In this document: piece after piece, positions 60,271-64,000 of the stretch
Numbering within the stretch: the first letter of the stretch is position 1
Layout of the letters: every line of letters begins with the position of its first letter
DNA from: Takakia lepidozioides
Taxonomy: Eukaryota; Streptophyta; Takakiopsida; Takakiales; Takakiaceae
Assembly: GCA_030704615.1 (NCBI GenBank)
Contig: CM060732.1
Coordinates: 36,249,053-36,313,052 of the forward strand
Direction: 5' to 3'
Length of the DNA: 64,000 nucleotides
The notes under the pieces: generated by a model
Told to the model about the DNA's origin: nothing
What the model saw: the letters and a program-made list of their open reading frames with translations, nothing else
Databases searched by the model: none
Made by a program: the position numbers and the translations under genes

Positions 60271-60529
60271 ATTCAAGGTACTTCCCCAGATTTGCTTTTC
60301 TGAAATGAATTCCCTGAACTGCTACATGCATGTGACAATGCATGTGAGAATCGCAGGTAATGACGAATGCGTGGGAACGTTGTTGAACAGGACGTCGTAA
60401 TCGATGGGGTCGCAGTTCGGGTCAACCAACAATCCCTCCTTCCGGAAAGCAAATGTGGAGTTCTCCTTCACAAAGCAGTATTCATCGAACTGCTTCGTCT
60501 GCATACATAGTGGGGAACAATTAGAAATT

Positions 60530-60548
60530 GAATGCGGCACCGCATTTC
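60530..60548. promoter_or_regulatory. Intronic palindrome in gene 2 B (last intron)
   Basis: GAATGCGGCACCGCATTT in the intron homologous to that holding 12485-12502 in A. Confidence 0.7.
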
Positions 60549-61789
60549 AAAACTCCTAAGAAAATGAAAGGACGAGCGCCAATGTCGTAATTACCTTCTT
60601 CTCTTCCGACCGAAGGCCCAATGTGTTGATGCACGTCCACTTCTTCTTCAGAATTGGGACGGCGCTCTTGCAGGTCCACTTCGCAATTCATGTCTGCGTG
60701 TTTTTGCCTCTACTCGTCAGGACAACCACACAGCCTCTGTCGTCCAACACCATGCGGGCGAGCCCGAATCCTTTCTTCCAAAAGTCCTCGGAGTACCTGT
60801 TCCAAGATGGCAAAGCTTGCAGTCCTTCCACAGGCTCTCCGTCCGGAATATCCAAGATGATCATATCGCAAGACCACTCAGTGGCATTTCCGCCCCTCCT
60901 GCAATCCTTGTCTGCACACACCCTCTCAAAGAACGAGACCATCTTCAGAAACCCAGGGGTGTCGAAAGGCTCTTCGGCAGCCGCCTTCTTCAGTGCTCTG
61001 CCCTTCAGACCCTCCATGGTCTTCATGTATGCCAACTTGGCTGCCCGTCCATCCAAAGCCGCCAAGAAACTCTCATTTACACACTGGACTACTGTATCGG
61101 GATCCACTTTCGGCCTCTTCATTTCCACCGGCTCGAAAGGGTGCCCCCCGGGGGGTTGAAGAGTGCCTTCTTTGCTGAGCCTGTTCTCGTCCCTCTCGTG
61201 ACAACGGTGGGCACATGGGATTTCGGCTGCGTTTCGGGGGGTGGGCTGTTGCAAAGTCTCCATCGGAGTCCTCTTCGTCACCCTCTTCCTGCACTATCTG
61301 TTTCTGCTTGTTCGTTTTCTTGGGTGTCACAACTGCTGCTCCTTGCTGGCGAGTCCGCTTCTTCGACCCATTCTGTTGAGCCTGCACAGCTGCATCCACC
61401 GTCTTCTGTGCCATCTCAGCTGCCTTTTTGGATTGTTCCAGAGCAGCAGCTTCCTTTCTCGACTCTGGCCGAGCAGGGACACGTCTTTCCTTTCTCTTCT
61501 CTTCTGCTTTCGCGTGCAGATCTTTCTCAGACTCGTCAACAATTCCGCCAGACATGTCCAGGTACCACGGGCATCCAACGAGATGCGCGGCATGCCATTG
61601 TTTCTGCATCTCGGGTGTGTAGACACAGCTTGGGCCCGCCACGGTCCAAGCCATGAAGAACGGGGGCTCTTGAGCCAGGGCCCCTGTCTGAAGAAGCACG
61701 TATTTCATATACCTGCAGGGCAGTCATCATGCGTGAGCAAAAGTTGAGACCAACGTACTCGCATAGTGCAACCGAAAACATAAAATGCG

Positions 61790-61807
61790 AATGCGGTGCC
61801 GCATTTC
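61790..61807. promoter_or_regulatory. Intronic palindrome in gene 2 B (intron before YMKYV)
   Basis: GAATGCGGTGCCGCATTT in the intron homologous to that holding 11181-11199 in A. Confidence 0.7.
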
Positions 61808-61929
61808 CCAGACAAACCTCATAACCAGGCTTCGCATACAAGGACAGCTGGGCTTTACCTGTAAACAATTCGCATTGCAGCTTTTCCCGCTCCCTCCTGA
61901 TGTGTAAACTCCACGCTCCTTCTTGCTGT

Positions 61930-62633
61930 CTGGGGATCCCATCTGGAAGGGCTGCAACGGAATGTGAAGGCTCCCATCGAAGCCAAAGACTCCTCGGATT
62001 TGTCGGAGTCGGAGGAAGAGACAATGGACATTGATGCCGAGGAGAACCTGGAATACGAGTGAGTGCAAACATTGTAAGTTTGCAAAGCCTTCTGGGTGAT
62101 TTTATGTCAAACGCATTTCCGGACTGTGGTTCTCATTGGTCTCGTTGGTGATTGTTATGTGCAGGATTCCAGGATCCGGGTCGAAACATGTAGGGCCTAC
62201 ACTTCCTGCCAGGAAGAATGTCCCGTTCTTTGCGAGGGCCGACTTCATGACGAGCCCGGTGAAGGACTACTCCCTTCCTAGTTATGCAGCTAAACTCGCA
62301 AATACAGCGATTAGACGATGTGAGAATCCCAGTAAAGTAGAGCAGATTTTGGAGAGGGCTAGGGAGGACAGAAGGATAAGGAAAGAGTTGGCAACAGCTG
62401 AGACAGGTAGACGGGTGCGAAAGTTCATATGTGATTCAGCGGATGAGAGCGATGCAGACAGGGAGGACGACGACCCAACGGAGGTGAAATGGTCGGTTCC
62501 GCAAGGGGAAGATGGGATTTTCGAAAGCCTGGCCAACGAGCAGTCCGCTGGAGATGAGAAAGACAATGACGGGGTGGAGGCGGAGCAGGACAGTCAAGGA
62601 CAGGACGACGATAGTGATGATTTTCAAGATTAA
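61930..62633 (+). pseudogene. Gene 3 of MULE B, C-terminal part
   Basis: The fragment starts abruptly at the junction (about 61930) with LEGLQRNVKAPIEAK and an acidic block (SESEEETMDIDAEE), then an intron to about 62160. PARKNVPFFARADFMTSPVK, VPQGEDGIFESLANEQS and a final DDDSDDFQD then stop at 62633. The aligned parts of A are LAGLQRLPP plus its Glu run and RPFFAKKSFLASPQK ... AGEDGIFEGRASQS. The N-terminal part of gene 3 is missing. The strand is opposite to gene 3 in A. Confidence 0.7.
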
Positions 62634-62769
62634 TAGAATTTTAATGAATTCTCTGTACATTTAAATTATCTTCCAGAGTATATAAAGGAAATTCTCTCCG
62701 TCCTTCATGTCCCCTCTCCCATGTGCTTCTCAACGACAACATCGCCCAAACCACGTCCCTCCCAAAATC

Positions 62770-63725
62770 GGAAATGCGGCACCGCATTTCCATGTCGAAA
62801 CGGAAACGTGGCAACTGCAAAAACCTCCTTTGGAAATGCGGCACCACATTTCCAAAACTGGGGCAAGAACAATTTTCCGTTTCATGGTTTGGACATCAGA
62901 AACTGTTCGGCACGACAGTTTTGCCGATTGCCAGCTCCTTCCATGGAGGTGAATGGATATGCCACCCCGCGTGCGGAGGTCCAACATGGAAATGCGGTGC
63001 CGCATTTACATTTTGGAGATGGACGTTTTTCCAACTGTAGACCCATCGACGGAAATGCAGTTCCCCATTCCATGATGCTAGACGGGAATGCGGCACCGCA
63101 TTCCATTGTCCAATAAGAAATTTCGATGACGTACATGGAAATGCGGCGCCGCATTTTTAAAACAGACATCGTTGTTTGTCCAATTCCAGACCCTTTGACG
63201 GAAATGCGGCACCGCATTACATTGTCCAATAAGAACTTTCGATTGCCAAACAGGGAAATGCGGTGCCGCATTTCCAAAACAGACATCGTTGTTTGTCCAA
63301 TTCCAGACCCGTGTGGGCATTCGGTCTTGTTGGACGGAAATGCGGCACCGCATTCCATTGTCCAATACGAAATTTTGATGACGGACATGGAAATGCGGTG
63401 CCGCATTTTCAGAACGGACATCGTTGTTTGTCCAATTCCAGACCCTTCGAGGGAAATGTGGCACCGCATTCCATTGTGCTCTCCGGAAATGCGGTGCCGC
63501 ATTTCAAGTATGGACATGGACAAGCATTAGCGATTGGACATGCTTGGACAATTCAAGGTCCAATATGGAAATGCGGTACCGCATTTCCAATTCGAAGTAT
63601 GGTAATGCCATGTCAAGAAATGAAATGTTGTACAGCATTTCCGTTACGACCACAACGGAGGAAAGGGAGCTGCCAGAAATCGCTGCATGGAGAAAAATGA
63701 AATGCGGTGCCGAATTTCCGAGCTT
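62770..63725. repeat. Palindrome array B2
   Basis: At least twelve B-type sites. Located centres include 62780.5, 62842.5, 62998.5, 63094.5, 63147.5, 63210.5, 63264.5, 63346.5, 63399.5, 63462.5, 63495.5 and 63577.5. Intervals cluster at 53-54, 62-63 and 82 bp. Some spacers are near-identical (TTGTCCAATTCCAGACCC, and GTTTGTCCAATTCCAG). It follows gene 3, unlike array B1, which precedes gene 2. Confidence 0.9.
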
Positions 63726-64000
63726 CGACATGTACATGTTTCTTTTTACTCATACATGGATTTCCTTCACCTCAGAACTCTGATATCGCTGACTCTGGTA
63801 TATTCATATGGACAGATACATTATAGAAATGAGACCACAAATTGTAAACAGTGGGCCAATTACGACAGTTCTTGAACACAATGAAACACAAGCACACAGA
63901 AGTGAGGTACGATGGGTTGTTTTATTGATCGAACACGGTGTCTCACATTTAGCAACTCCAGACAAATCTAAGCCCTTCCTCCTTCTACATGGGTGTCACC
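63726..64000. other. Window edge, nothing recognised
   Basis: No gene or repeat recognised. The right terminus of MULE B is not in view. Confidence 0.4.

Larger units (their letters stand above)
60345..61925 (-). pseudogene. Gene 2 of MULE B, C-terminal half in reversed orientation
   Basis: On the minus strand, reading leftwards: RSVEFTHQEGAGKAAMRIVYR (about 61925-61860), intron, then YMKYVLLQTGALAQEPPFFM, a Lys/Glu-rich linker with KKTNKQKQIVQ, then VVQCVNESFLAAL, DMIILDIPDG (DIPDG at 60838-60852) and ARMVLDDRGCVVVLTSRG. After another intron comes CFVKENSTFAF, ending about 60345. Each block aligns with gene 2 A in the same order, but here the strand is opposite to the N-terminal half. Breakpoints lie near 60345 and 61925. 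DIPDG is identical in A and B, so the Asp-Ile-Pro is a conserved feature, not decay. Confidence 0.75.
51222..64000. mobile_element. MULE-like DNA transposon B (diverged relative of A)
   Basis: Left terminus near 51222, then leftward transposase (52.16-55.53 kb), palindrome array B1 (55.87-57.55 kb), rightward gene 2 N-terminal half (57.85-60.27 kb), a reversed gene 2 C-terminal half (60.35-61.92 kb, minus strand), gene 3 C-terminal part (61.93-62.63 kb, plus strand) and palindrome array B2 (62.77-63.72 kb). The right end is outside the window. Proteins match A clearly but the non-coding DNA and the palindrome arms differ, so A and B are separate families of one lineage. Confidence 0.7.

Overview
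The window looks like nuclear DNA of a land plant. The host genes have GT-AG introns, and several belong to plant families: FIS1 with a plant-type tail anchor, a plant DUF2062 protein, an intronless PLS-type PPR protein, an F-box protein, a PCBER/isoflavone-reductase-like protein and a two-RRM glycine-rich hnRNP. An intronless long PPR protein, a class A beta-lactamase-like gene and many transposons fit a seed-free plant (bryophyte, lycophyte or fern), but the species cannot be named from the sequence. There are no rRNA or clear tRNA genes.

Layout. About 2.7-15.72 kb is one large Mutator-like (MULE) element, here called A. It has a leftward transposase (3.6-6.6 kb), a rightward accessory gene 'gene 2' (8.6-about 12.8 kb) and a leftward acidic-protein gene 'gene 3' (14.0-15.3 kb). 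A 2.2 kb duplicate of its divergent control region and the start of gene 2 fills 1-2210. Element A ends next to a decayed Ty3 integrase (15.7-17.0 kb). From 17 to 23 kb lie AT-rich DNA, a foldback hairpin, tandem repeats and a SINE-like segment. Host genes occupy 23.4-49.3 kb: PCBER-like gene with a nonsense codon, F-box, PPR, beta-lactamase-like, hnRNP, a copia gag scrap, DUF2062 and FIS1. From 51.2 kb to the right edge lies a second, diverged MULE, here called B. It has the same gene set, but its 3' half is rearranged.

The most interesting system is the MULE pair. Each element carries dense arrays of family-specific palindromes: TTTCGGYRCCGAAA in A and AAATGCGGYRCCGCATTT in B. They share the core CGGYRCCG but have different outer arms. 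The sites are phased: 62-65 bp apart in A, and 53 bp apart over a long run in B, that is, near 6 and 5 helical turns. The palindromes also sit inside three homologous introns of gene 2 in both elements. Gene 2 encodes an unusual protein with a ParB-like DGNHR motif and a C-terminal segment resembling strands 4-5 of a class I methyltransferase. A site-binding or chromatin/anti-silencing factor that co-evolves with its palindromes is the leading hypothesis; this is inference.

Both elements look decayed. Element A gene 2 keeps one reading frame over 1.2 kb but has nonsense codons, some of which look like C-to-T changes; element B has single-base frameshifts. Exon models for the beta-lactamase-like, hnRNP, DUF2062 and FIS1 genes were built by hand from splice sites and reading phase, and each joins without a stop.
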